Assembly: GCA_930367215.1 (NCBI GenBank) | Contig: OV884059.1 | Coordinates: forward strand, 232,437,803-232,501,802 | Direction: 5' to 3' | Source of the DNA: Pollenia angustigena | Lineage: Eukaryota; Arthropoda; Insecta; Diptera; Polleniidae | Length of the DNA: 64,000 bases | Part shown: one piece after another, positions 54,364-64,000 of the stretch | Layout of the letters: the number at the start of each line of letters is the position of its first letter | Position numbering within the stretch: position 1 is the first letter of the stretch | Notes under the pieces: model-generated | Seen by the model: only the letters and a program-made list of their open reading frames with translations | What the model was told of the DNA's origin: nothing | Database searches by the model: none | Translations under genes and position numbers: made by a program

Positions 54364-55850
54364 AATTAAAACTTTATTGTTTAATGTCGAAATTTGTGTT
54401 CTTTTGTTAACGTAAAATATGAAACACTTCTTAAAAATTTGGGGAGCATTTAAAAATGTTGCCAAGTCACATGTAACACTTATGCAACACTTTTTTTTTA
54501 GAAAAGAAAACGCCCTAAGCCCTTTCCGCAAGAAAATCTTAAGCGACAAAACCATAATTTAACAGGAAATTTTTTTTTTAATTAAATTTCATTAAAACTT
54601 TGTATGAAGATTGGCGCTTAAGCTCAATTTGTTTTTGCTATAAAATCGTTACGGTACCTTATGTGACCATGACATTTTGGAAGATGATGTAAGTGTTGCC
54701 AATAATTTAATTTATTAAAAAAAACGAAAATTTAAATTGATGTCGCTTAAGCTATTTTTGCGTTATGCCGATACCCCATTTTAAAGAAAAATTCACACAG
54801 CTGTTAGTATCACGACAAAGTTTGGCACAAATGACTTATTTAAATCCTAAATTCCTAAGGAAGTTTTAAGTTTATAATTGCCTAGAGGTCCCTATTAGGG
54901 TCTACTATACACAACCATTTTACAATATATACCTGCTTAAAATTAGTGTTGGGTATGATATAGTCGGTTTAGTCTTCTTAAATTTTCATACTTGTTTTCT
55001 TTTGCTTTTTATGTTTAAAAAAATTTTACTTTTTAACATAAAAAATTAAACATTTAACAAGTTTTTTTGTTATTCAAATAAAATTTAAAAAAAGGAAAAT
55101 TTAAAAAAAAACTGATAAAAAACATGAAAAAAGATTCACCCACAAAGTCGTAAATAAACCGGCAAACGCTTTTTATTAACAAACATATTTTTTCAGATTC
55201 GTTTGTTTAATTTATGAATAACAAGAAAAAAAAAGACAATGCTAATTATTTAGTTGACAACAATAATGATGATTAAATTACACGCAATTGTTTACAAGCA
55301 ACTTAATAAATTGTCATTTAAACTTTGTAAATACATACAATAAAACTTTAAAAATACTTTCGTATCTAGAAGATACAAAAAATAACAAACTCTATTTGCA
55401 GGAAGTCGTTTTTACGCATCGCTGGAGATTTATGTTTGTTTTTTTTTCTGGAAATTTTTTTAAAATATTTACATTTTTATTAGTCGTTAAAATTTCCCCA
55501 CTAATGGGTGGGTGCTTCGACTTGTTAGTTTTTAGTAACCACTATTAAAATTAGTAAAATAATTTCTATACGAATTCCAAACTATTATTAGTGTTTGGGG
55601 ATAAGAATTCTTCATATATAATTAAGCCCTCTTGTGCAATAATCATGAACAACATGAAAAAAATAAATAAATATGTAACAGGAACCCGATAAAAAGTAAA
55701 GTTGACCCCATTCGAGTGTTTGCCATTTGTTTGTATAAACGCGGTTTCCATGGTAATTTAAGTTGCTTAACTTGGGTTAAGAACTTTAAATTAATTTTTA
55801 AGTAAATAGTTTTATTCAAATATGTAAATAATATACATACCTACTTTCGT
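54364..55850. other. Intergenic, no gene supported
   Basis: AT-rich with only chance frames. Confidence 0.35.
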
Positions 55851-56260
55851 TTTTATACCCACACTACCGTTGCGAAGAGGGTATTATGCGCTTGTGCTAA
55901 GGTGTGTAACTCACACGCTAATTCGCTGCAACGTCGTCATAACTCAAACAAATAAATTTCGAAAATAAAATGTTTTAAGTTTTTGATTTGTTTTCACCGC
56001 TTAGACATATTAACGACACATTCTCCTCCAACGGGGAAAGTATAGGGTGATTTTTTAGCTATTATATTATATTTTCAAGATATTTTGATAATATTTAGTA
56101 CATAGGTTTAGGTTGTCATAAGGACCATGCCGAAAATGGTGGCAATCGGTCTATAATTTAACGTAGCCGGCATACAAACTTCTGTCCGGAATAGAGCCTT
56201 TGATATCATAAACCATCTTATTATCTTGGTTTTGGACTAAATAAACAAAAAGTGAATAGA
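55851..56260 (+). repeat. Dispersed repeat fragment and solo mariner tip
   Basis: It contains TTTATACCCACACTACCGTTGC and AACGTCGTCATAACTCAAAC (the inverse of the latter near 59175-59195). A lone GGGTGATTTTTTAGCTATTA at 56046-56065 matches the mariner-like TIR at 56881. Confidence 0.4.
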
Positions 56261-56880
56261 TATCAATTAATTAAACTTGTTTGTCAAGCATATATTTGGC
56301 TAAATACCCACTTTTGAAACTTTTTTGAGTTGTAAAAGGGTAAAGTATTTGGGTACTTAAGTAATCAATGGCAAAAAATTTATTCATGTTCTTTTAAATA
56401 ATTTAACCCGCTACAAATTAGTAAAATCAAATAAAATAAAAAACAAACAAATATGAAAGATTCATCAAATAATTTGTTTGTATTATCAGAAATGTTCGTG
56501 TTATAAACAATTTTTATTCGAGTACCGATAAGAAAACGATTTAGGTAGTCAAAAGTGTAAACATTTTTCAACACTTCAATTATTTGCCATCAGCTGTTGC
56601 CTTAATTTTACGAATTTTTACAAATTTTGCGGTCGCTTACTTTTTTGGACAACAGCTTTTTGTGAGAGCCAATTTTTTCGTTTACTCATTTGCTGCAATT
56701 TCCTGTAAAAGTACTCAAACGCACCTAATAAAGTTTATACTATTATCTTTTTTTTGCGCACAGCATGAATTTTAGAAATTGTAAAAGCATTTATATTCTC
56801 TTGTTAATTTATTGTTTTTATATCCGCAATTTAAAAAATTGGTTAATTCAAGTCTCAATTTGTCGGTTAATTAGTTATAT

Positions 56881-57755
56881 CGGGTGATTTTTTAGCTTTT
56901 ATCTTTTTGGCAACACTGGTTTAAACAGCTGACGCACGTTTCGTGTTTTGTTTCACTGTCAACCATCTTCAGTTTGGTCCATAATTTAACCATGAATCGT
57001 CTTCCAAATGAACAACGCTTGCAAATTATTGAATTCTATTATCGAAATGCGTGCTCTGTTAAGAAAGTTCATCGCGCGCTTCTTGTGTTCAGCGACGAAA
57101 CTCATTTTTGTCTCAATGGGTACGGTAATAAGCAGAATTGTCGATTTTGAAGTGAAGATCAGCCAGAAGCATTGCAAGAGCTACCGATGCATCCAGAAAA
57201 AGTCACAGTTTGGTGCGTTATATGTTCTGGTGGCATCATTGGACCGTACTTCTTCAAAGATGATGCGAATCGTAACGTAACTGTGAATGGTTAGCGCTAC
57301 CGTGAGATGATATCCAACTATTTTTTGCCCAAAATGCAAGATCTTGACTGGCATGACATGTGGTTTCAACAAGACGGTGCCACATGCCACACAGCACGAT
57401 TAACAATGGACTTATTGAGAGGCGAGTTCGGTGAACATTTTATTTCACGTTCGGGACCGGTCAATTGGCCGCCTAGATCGTGCGATTTAATGCCTGTAGA
57501 CTAATTTTTTTGCGGCTATGTTAAAGCTCATGTCTAAACACACAAGCCCACTTCAATTGACGCATTGGAAGACAACATTGAAGCATTTATTCATGAGATA
57601 CCGGCCGAAATGTTGGAAAGAGTATGCCAAAATTGGACTAAGCGGATGGACCATTTGAGGCGCGGCCACGGTTAACATTTGCATGAAATAATCTTCAAAC
57701 ATTAAATTATATGGACCGTACTATCGATTCAAATAAAGTTTTTTTCTGCATTTCA
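56881..57755 (+). mobile_element. Mariner-like element, internally deleted copy (copy 3), 3' end lost
   Basis: The left tip is GGGTGATTTTTTAGCTTTTA. The transposase begins MNRLPNEQRLQIIEFYY at 56992, jumps VHRALL to VFSDETHF, then follows with SEDQPEALQELPMHPEKVTV, PYFFKDDANRNVTVNG, QQDGATCHTARLTMDLLRGE, RSGPVNWPPRSCDLMPVD and a C-terminus in broken frame (NWTKRMDHL). Several stops and frameshifts. The 3' TIR is missing; the sequence passes at about 57755 into a second mariner-like element in the same orientation. Confidence 0.85.
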
Positions 57756-57779
57756 TTGGACATTTCTCAATTTCAGACA

Positions 57780-58410
57780 AACTCAATTTGAACCATGGAA
57801 AGATACACAATCGAGCAACGCGTTAAAGTTATTCAGGCTTATTATGAAAATGGGCGTTCAAATCAACATACATATCGTTCACTTCGCGATTTTTTCGGTC
57901 AATTTAATCACCCAAATGTGCGTACAATCGGAAAAATCTTGCAAAAATTTGAGCAAACCGGGTCTGTAGGAGATGTGAAAACACCAGTGCATGCTCGTTC
58001 AGGTCGTACTGTAGAAAATATTGCTGCTGATCGCGAAAGTGTGGCTGAAGATCCGTCACCTTAATTCGTCGTCGTGCCCAACAACTGCACCTTTCACGCT
58101 CATCGTTGATGAACATTATGCATAAAGACTTGCATTAACACGCTTACAAGGTGCAATGGACTTAAGAACTAAAGCCTCTCGACCATTCCAAACGTCGTCA
58201 ATGGTCAGCATGGTGGCAAGAAATGGCAACAGTGTATGATAAATTATCGAAGAAAATCATATTTAGTGATGAGGCACATTTTCACTTCAGAGGATTCGTC
58301 AATAAGCAGAATTGCCGCATTTGGGCGAATGATAGTCCAAGAGTGATTGTCGAATAGCCAATGCACCCACAAAGAGTGACTGTTCGGTGCGGTTTATGGG
58401 CTGTATGTAA
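57780..58410 (+). mobile_element. Second, different mariner-like transposase remnant
   Basis: The start is MERYTIEQRVKVIQAYYENG at 57795, with an intact N-terminal helix-turn-helix (YRSLRDFFGQFNHPNVRTIG, FEQTGSVGDVKTP, GRTVENIAA). It then shifts frame through RRRAQQLHLSRSSLMNIMHK-like and FSDEAHFHFRGFVNKQNC-like segments to MHPQRVTVRCGLWA, where it is cut off near 58410. Unlike the adjacent family it keeps its N-terminal domain but has lost the last third. Confidence 0.75.
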
Positions 58411-59250
58411 CCAAAAACGGCAGCAGACCGACTCGATATGGTTTTCGTCATCATTCTATTTTTGTATTTGATGTATTTAACCAAACAGTTTTAAAAAATT
58501 GAATACGGGATTTTGTTTCTTGTAATGTTGTTTCTGCTATTGTTTTTCTTATAGTTGCACTTTTTTAAAGCGTCCAAAAATAGACTGTGTGTGTTTTTTG
58601 TTGTTGTTCTTATATTTCACATAAAGAATTGTTGCTAACGATCAAATAAAAAAATGCAAAAAGACGACAACATTAAAGAGCGTTAAATATTTCATAGAAA
58701 ATTATGAAAACTTGACACCAATAACGCGTTTATTATATTTTTGAAGAGTTGTCCACACTTTTGTTGGTTAAATAAAAATCTAACAAAAATATAGTTTGAA
58801 TCAGTAAAAAAATTTATAGAAATTAAAAAAATTTTCAAACAAGCGTTTGTTTGAAAATAATTCGGCAATAATTTTTTTTGTGTGTGAATGATGTTCGAAG
58901 AATCAAACTTGACGTGTGTGAACCGGCACTTATTGTTTTATCATAGCTACTCAGTAGAAATCTAAATTATGGGGGTTGCCTGTTGCTAACAACAATAAAT
59001 TTTTAACGTAGGGAAAAGTGTGGGGAAAATCCATTAGTTGTAGCGAAAAAAGGAGATTTTTTTAGACACGTAGGAATTTTTTGAAAATGTTTAGTGGCAT
59101 CACTGGTTGTTAACATAATATAAAGAAAAACATAGCGAACAATTCTGCATCACGAGCTCCAAAATTTTATTTCTTGAGTTATGACGACGTTGTAGCAACT
59201 GAGCGATATAAAAGTATTAGTTCTAGAACCAAATTTTAGTTTAACGATGG
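58411..59250. other. Intergenic, transposon scraps
   Basis: Holds the lone right end of the GTGCTGGTTCACAC family (58907-58930) and AT-rich DNA. No gene. Confidence 0.35.
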
Positions 59251-59460
59251 TGGTTTGTCTATCTTAACCTATTGCGAAAAGTTCGATGTAGATACGTTTT
59301 AATTGTCATGAGGACGAAGCCTATTGAAAATTATAAGAATCGGCCCATAATTACGCATAGCCCCCAAAAAAACTTTTTTCTTTGTACCCATTAACGATCA
59401 TAATGTGTGGGTATCTTACCAAATTTTATTGAAATTTGTCCATTTTTGACTAAGTTATCT
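59251..59460 (-). repeat. Dispersed repeat scrap with Helentron-like internal motifs
   Basis: CATGAGGACGAAGCCTATTG, AATCGGCCCATAATTACGCA and CATTTTTGACTAAGTTATCT are typical interior motifs of the R1/R2 families. Ends are not defined. Confidence 0.35.
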
Positions 59461-59779
59461 CCCAGACAAATAAATCTGCCGAAAATAGCTTTCAATGCTA
59501 AAATATTCTTAGAAATGTTGGTATTAAAATAAAATTTGGCGAGAATAGCTTTTATAAAAGCTTATGGCAAAGCTTTGAGCCGATAGGTCCAGAACGAACC
59601 CTATTCCCATATAAATCCCCTCTCTAAAATAGCTTGAGGACCAAAATATCGCATATATCGGGGTTTTCAACAAGAACTTTATTTTCTAAAACAAAATAAA
59701 ACAAAAAATTTAGATGAAGATGATTCAAATTTGTATTGCATTACGAAGAGAAAAGTTTCGGCAATTATAAATGAAAAAT

Positions 59780-61090
59780 GAAAAAAAAACCCCGAGCACG
59801 CTGACAGATGTCGATTCTTTCATCAATGTTTTTAAGCACTTTTTGGCAAAATGGCCAGTCTCTGTCAAAGCCTCACAAAAAATAATCCAGTGATTTTAAA
59901 TCACACGATCTGGCTGGCTTAGCAGCTGATGTTCAGGGCTGTCAGATGTGGCGATTTTTCGCCAAACGTGGCGATTTATAATCCTAAGTGGCTATGCATT
60001 TTTGTGTTTGGCGACATGGCGATTTATTTGGCAAAATTAAAAAAAGTTGGCGATTGTTTTGGCGATTGTTTTGGCGATTTCTAAAACGCATTTAATATTT
60101 TTTTCATATTTATATTAACAAATTTATGAATACTGGCTAAGTTTTTTCGTGGAATTTTTAACATATTTTAAAATCCCAATACGACTGCGATTGTTTGAGG
60201 TGATTAATTGATAATATTGCCAGATACATTAGATTGAAAACATAAAAAAATTGTTTCCATACTAATTTGAAATAAAGCTTAAGCTTTCTTAAGCGCATTT
60301 TCCTTAGTCTGAGTTCATACGGCTCATTTCTTATTGACAAGATTCTGCCTTTTTCTTCTTTGAACATGAATTGGCCGTATTCCAGTTCAATTCCAGATAT
60401 TAAATTTGAATACACCTTTTAAGACATTTATTCTTCAAATAAATACAAAATTTTACCATATTCTGACTTATATTCACATAGAAAATCACTCCTATAAAAA
60501 CCGATTTTTTGCATCAAACTCTACTTTTGCATACTTGATTAAATTAATATTTTTGCAAAATTTAATTACCTGATCTCATAAGTTTTATATTTAAGAATAA
60601 TCAGTCTTCTTATGACAATTGCACAATTTAAATCGCAAAACGCCAGATTTCTTAAGGTGTTCCGAAACTCGTACGTTTTGCTTGCGATCTGCCATAGTTT
60701 CTTACAAAAATTCTAGTACCCTTAAGAAAACTATTGCAATCTGAAGTCACCAAACTTCTTCCGATTGCGATTTACAGAACACGTATTATGCGATTTCAAG
60801 TCAGAAACAGAAATGTTAAGCGTTGTTCGATTGTCTACTATAATATAAACACACTTTTAGAATAAGGCTAAATATGGAAACACTTGTATGCTCTTTTTAT
60901 ATAAAACTTTTATTTGGCGAATTTTTTTTACCAAAAATTTAAGATCATCAATTTTTGTCGATTTTTCGTATGCTATTTAGCGATGAAGGTGAAAAAATCG
61001 GACAACCCTGCTCATGTTCGTGAAATTATGCGATCGGGAAATTTGGTTTGCAATAAATTGGTTTCATTGGCTGTGTTAATGTAACTTTGA
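59780..61090 (-). mobile_element. Mariner-like remnant split by a hAT element
   Basis: On minus, CAGATCGTGTGATTTAAAATC preceded by GCCAGC resembles the PARSCDL box of mariner transposases, and ATTGATGAAAGAATCGACAT lies further on. The remnant is interrupted at 59934-61010 and resumes at 61019 (TCGTGAAATTATGCGATCGG). Very degraded. Confidence 0.45.
59934..61010. mobile_element. hAT-type non-autonomous element (CAGGGCTGTC)
   Basis: The tips CAGGGCTGTC and GGACAACCCTG are inverted. They are flanked by CTGATGTT (59926-59933) and CTCATGTT (61011-61018), an 8-bp duplication with one change. The left arm repeats GGCGATTT / TGGCGATTG. No transposase frame. Confidence 0.75.
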
Positions 61091-61384
61091 CAGAACCACC
61101 ATTATCATTGTGGATTTTAATTATTTTAATGTGATTTTCGAGCGAAATTGAATTTATTGTAACAATTGACATTGCATCTACTACGAATACGTCAAAAAAC
61201 TAAATGTCAAAACTGTCATGTTGTTGGTGTTGCCAAAATTAAAAACAATGGTGAAACCCCCTTATAATATATATCAATATAATATTTAGCTCAACGGATT
61301 ATATGAATCTTATACACGTAACATAATTTTGTTCTGCCGGGTTTATGATTTTCCATGAGTCCCAAATAGGGTACACTCTCGACA

Positions 61385-62180
61385 ATAAGTTGGTAAAGGG
61401 ATTCATAAGATCGGGCTTTACTAACTAGTTTACCTTCTTACTTGTTAATGTTTATAAATATATACGTATGAAAGCTTCAAAATACTTAATGGAATTTCAG
61501 CATTTCCGCCTTTTTCAGATAATTTTTTCAAAAGCTTTTGCAGCAAAAGAAATCTAATTCTTACTAAATAAATTCATTTTTCGAATTGTTTATAAATAGA
61601 TGAATTTGAATCAGTTTTTTGAAATTTTCCCAAAAAGTAAAAGGGCAAGTGTTTCCTTCTGTGAAGAACTTTTCCTAAATGTTAACTTTTCATTTAACAA
61701 GTCTCCCATTTTTCCCCAACCATTTTTTCGTTTTGGACTTTTCTAGCTCTTGTTACAATTACAAGTACTAATTACGTAAGTAATTAGTTAACTCTGTCTG
61801 TCCTTAATATTTATTTTTGACTGCAATTTTTAAAGAAGGGAAATTAATTGCTGCAAATGTGAATGGAATCTACTTGACATTAACATAGAAGTGCTTAATT
61901 GCACATGACATTTATCAGGGCTAGGGAGCAACTGTGTTTACACTTCAACAGAAATGGAAAAGAAGTGAAACAAGCAAAATTTATATATTCGGCTGTGCCG
62001 AATCTTTTATGCCCTTCGCACAGAGTTAGAATATTTCAGGGTTCGACGTTTTATCTAAAAATTATAAACCAATATTATTAAAACTGTTTGGAAAATTTTT
62101 ATAGTTCACAGCGTTTTTAGGCGTATTAGAGTGCGCTTTATATGGAGCAGTTGGTTGATTATGGACCGATCTTTACGAAT
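61385..62180 (-). repeat. Dispersed repeat ends (R1 and R3 types)
   Basis: 61385-61437 carries the R1 end (GATCGGGCTTTACTAACTAG, then CTTACTTGTT). 61983-62015 carries the R3 hairpin TATTCGGCTGTGCCGAATC. 62080-62180 is an R2-like unit (TTTAGGCGTATTAGAGTGCG, TGGACCGATCTTTACGAATT). These are three worn pieces with AT-rich DNA between them. Confidence 0.45.
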
Positions 62181-62186
62181 TTTGGC

Positions 62187-62979
62187 GGGGGGTGCTTTAA
62201 TAGCATGTGAGATAAGGCCATGATGGCATTATCTCTCATTCAATAGAGAGATAAAGCCTTTTTATTTTTTTTCATTTGAATGGGAGACAAAGCCATCATG
62301 GCCTTAGCCCACATTAGCAATATTAGAAAATGGCTTTATCTCTCATTTCAGTTCCGGAGACACTAAAGTTAAGTATTGAAATCTGGCTTCGCATACTAAA
62401 GTTTTTCCGCGTGGAGGCCTGCGGCCGTGCTTAGGGATTTTTTCCTCCAGTAGGACGCGGCAGGTGGCTTCGCTGAATAAAGTTTTCCTGCGTGCGTCGC
62501 AAGAATAAAAAAAATGTTTTTCAATGATAACTAAGGATTTTCCCTTTTGCAGAATGTTTACACCATGCGTAACAATATTCAGAAAAAATATGGCTTTATC
62601 TCTCATTTGCGAAGAAAAGATATGGCTATATCTCTCATTTCGCAAAATTTTAAATATGACCTTACCTCTCAATGATTGGGCAATAAGGCCATTATGGCTT
62701 TATCTCCCATTCAATTGATCAATAAAGCCATCATGGCCTGATCTCACATGGTTTTAAAGCAGTCATAACCACTCCATAGACTCGCGAGCAGTCAATAATT
62801 GCATTTTTCACACAGACACGGTCGGCAATTCACATGCATACAACAACTTTGTTCGGGCCACTCCATAGTCTCGTGAGGCAGTCAATAATCGTATTTTTTA
62901 CACAGACATGGTCGGCAATTCATATGTATACAACAATTTTGTTTGTTGCTTGGTTATTACTGTTTTAAAGCACCCCCCC
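62187..62979. mobile_element. GG-TIR element, subfamily 2, long copy
   Basis: The tips GGGGGGTGCTTTAA and, inverted, GGGGGGGTGCTTTAAAA are flanked by exact ATTTTGGC (62179-62186 and 62980-62987). The arms are made of GAGATAAAGCCAT words. The central module (about 62380-62560) contains GGCTTCGCATACTAAAG, GGCCTGCGGCCGTGCTTAGG and CTCCAGTAGGACGCGGCAGG. The right arm is split by a 211-bp tandem dimer (62762-62972). Non-coding; inserted in an R2 repeat unit. Confidence 0.82.
62762..62972. repeat. Tandem dimer inserted in the GG-TIR element
   Basis: Two diverged copies of a roughly 90-100 bp unit (ACTCCATAGACTCGCGAGCA / ACTCCATAGTCTCGTGAGGC; CAGACACGGTCGGCAATTCA / CAGACATGGTCGGCAATTCA). The inserted block is bounded by GTTTTAAAGCA at 62751-62761 and again at 62962-62972. 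Confidence 0.7.
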
Positions 62980-63021
62980 ATTTTGGCAGGGTGATATATT
63001 TTCTTATGAAATGACAGTCTA

Positions 63022-63297
63022 AGGCCCTAAATTTATAAAACGCAACGCAATGACAAAAATAACATTGAAAGCAAAAACAATGTAAAAAATTTGTCAAAAT
63101 TTTGTTGTTGCTTTCTACAGAAATACATATTGCGTTTTAAAATTATCAACGCCACAAGATATGCAGCGTTTACAACTTAAAAATTCGATATAAACTTCTA
63201 TAGAAAACAACAACAAATTTATGAAATATTTTCGATTTTGTTTTTGCTTTCTATATAATTTTTGGCGTTGCGTTAGCGTTTTACAAATTTAGGGCCT
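63022..63297. mobile_element. TIR element (AGGCCCTAAATTT)
   Basis: The ends AGGCCCTAAATTTATAAAAC, then GCAACGC, and, inverted, AGGCCCTAAATTTGTAAAAC, then GCTAACGCAACGC. The interior has two AACAACAAA/TTTTGTTGTTG words in opposite orientation. Non-coding. Confidence 0.7.
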
Positions 63298-63324
63298 AAA
63301 TTTAACTGCAATGACATGATTGGT

Positions 63325-63597
63325 AACGGTTTTAGGCGTGATAAGGTGTTTTCCGAGAGTGGGCATTATATTTTGGCCTATGGTAAATTAAAGACCGATC
63401 TTAATGAAATTCATATAAAACGAATTTGTGAAAAATTTTATAAGAATCAGTGCATTCTGTCATCAATTTATGTTTTAGTTTTTGTAACAAAAAAATATAA
63501 ATTGTTTAGAATAGTTGTTCCACATTTGGGCTTTTAGCTCTTTTGCTACTAAACCGATTGTGATGGATTACAATTCGAAGCTGCTTAAGGTTAGGTT
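63325..63597 (+). repeat. Dispersed repeat R2, fragment
   Basis: GGTTTTAGGCGTGATAAGGT, AAGACCGATCTTAATGAAAT and CTACTAAACCGATTGTGATG match 10405-10800 and 51770-51830. Confidence 0.45.
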
Positions 63598-64000
63598 ACA
63601 CTATTATACTTTGTATTAATACATGTCAAAAACTCAAGTATTATGTTAATGTCTGATAGTGTGAATGCGTGTGTGATGAAAATAACAAGTATTATGAAAA
63701 AAAAAGTTTGACATTCCCTACGACTTCATCGTTTTTTGAAAAATTTCTAAACAATAATACTTTTCATTGGATCAGGATTGCATATTTAAAAGTCTGATAG
63801 TGTGAATGCATGTGTGATGAAAATGACAAGTATTATGAAAAAAAGTTTGACTTTCCATTCGACTTCATAGTTTTTTGAAAAATTTCAAAACAATAATACT
63901 TTTCATTGGATCAGGATTGCATATTATTTCATGCGTGAGTGTTTATACTTTGTGTGATGGTGTGAACACAAACTGTCATGTTCAACTAGATTTTTTGACA
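63598..64000. repeat. 141-bp tandem duplication inside a possible TIR element cut by the window end
   Basis: GTCTGATAGTGTGAATGC occurs at 63651 and again at 63792, with the intervening 141 bp (CAAGTATTATGAAAAAAA ... CATTGGATCAGGATTGCATA) nearly repeated to about 63932. TGTCAAAAACTC near 63625 and ATTTTTTGACA at the window end may be inverted ends. Confidence 0.5.

Noticed and set aside
57181..58116. Minus-strand frames of about 70 codons
   Set aside because: Antisense shadows of the mariner-like transposase remnants.

Overview
The window is nuclear DNA from a higher dipteran. Calyptrate flies (blow fly or house fly group) fit best. The evidence is strong AT richness, spliced genes with 55-66 bp minimal introns, and dense decayed transposons of dipteran type: mariner-like, hAT, Harbinger-like, Jockey-type LINE, Helitron/Helentron-like and many small terminal-inverted-repeat (TIR) elements. 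I see no bacterial-style operons, rRNA genes, convincing tRNA genes or CRISPR arrays. The species assignment is inference.

Only two host genes are supported. The 3' end of an unidentified plus-strand gene occupies 1-439 (two exons; the rest lies upstream of the window). Convergent to it is a complete minus-strand gene, 25816 down to 1683, which I reconstructed from eight coding exons. All junctions are GT-AG and the reading frame closes exactly: 1899 nt, 632 residues plus stop. The predicted protein has a proline/asparagine-rich N-terminus, an unrecognised conserved-looking region, a winged-helix-like segment, and a C-terminal nucleoside phosphorylase/nucleosidase (PNP_UDP, MTAN-like) domain. 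The big introns (11.1 kb and 8.6 kb) are swollen by transposons. Inside the 11.1 kb intron is an extra coding block (22376-22527) that joins in frame to the preceding exon. It looks like an alternative last exon, or a cassette exon, of the same gene.

From about 26 kb to 64 kb the window is essentially transposon-derived intergenic DNA. Three hAT-type elements (27217-28933, 46298-47280, 59934-61010) have 8-bp target duplications, and a fourth relative (39603-41514) is interrupted by a Harbinger-like element with TAA duplications and a broken Myb/SANT-like gene. An RTE-type LINE fragment with an intact 370-codon reverse transcriptase frame (51972-53136) sits between 11-bp duplications. Two different decayed mariner-like elements lie head-to-tail at 56881-58410.

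The most interesting pattern is a set of non-autonomous elements (13014-13391, 17934-18460, 32384-33627, 48949-49746, 62187-62979). Their ends start with GG and, where intact, are flanked by 8-9 bp target duplications. Each subfamily fills its arms with a different short repeated word, yet all carry versions of the same central GC-rich palindromic module. They resemble Merlin-type elements in target-site length and terminal GG, but no transposase is visible, so that placement is inference.
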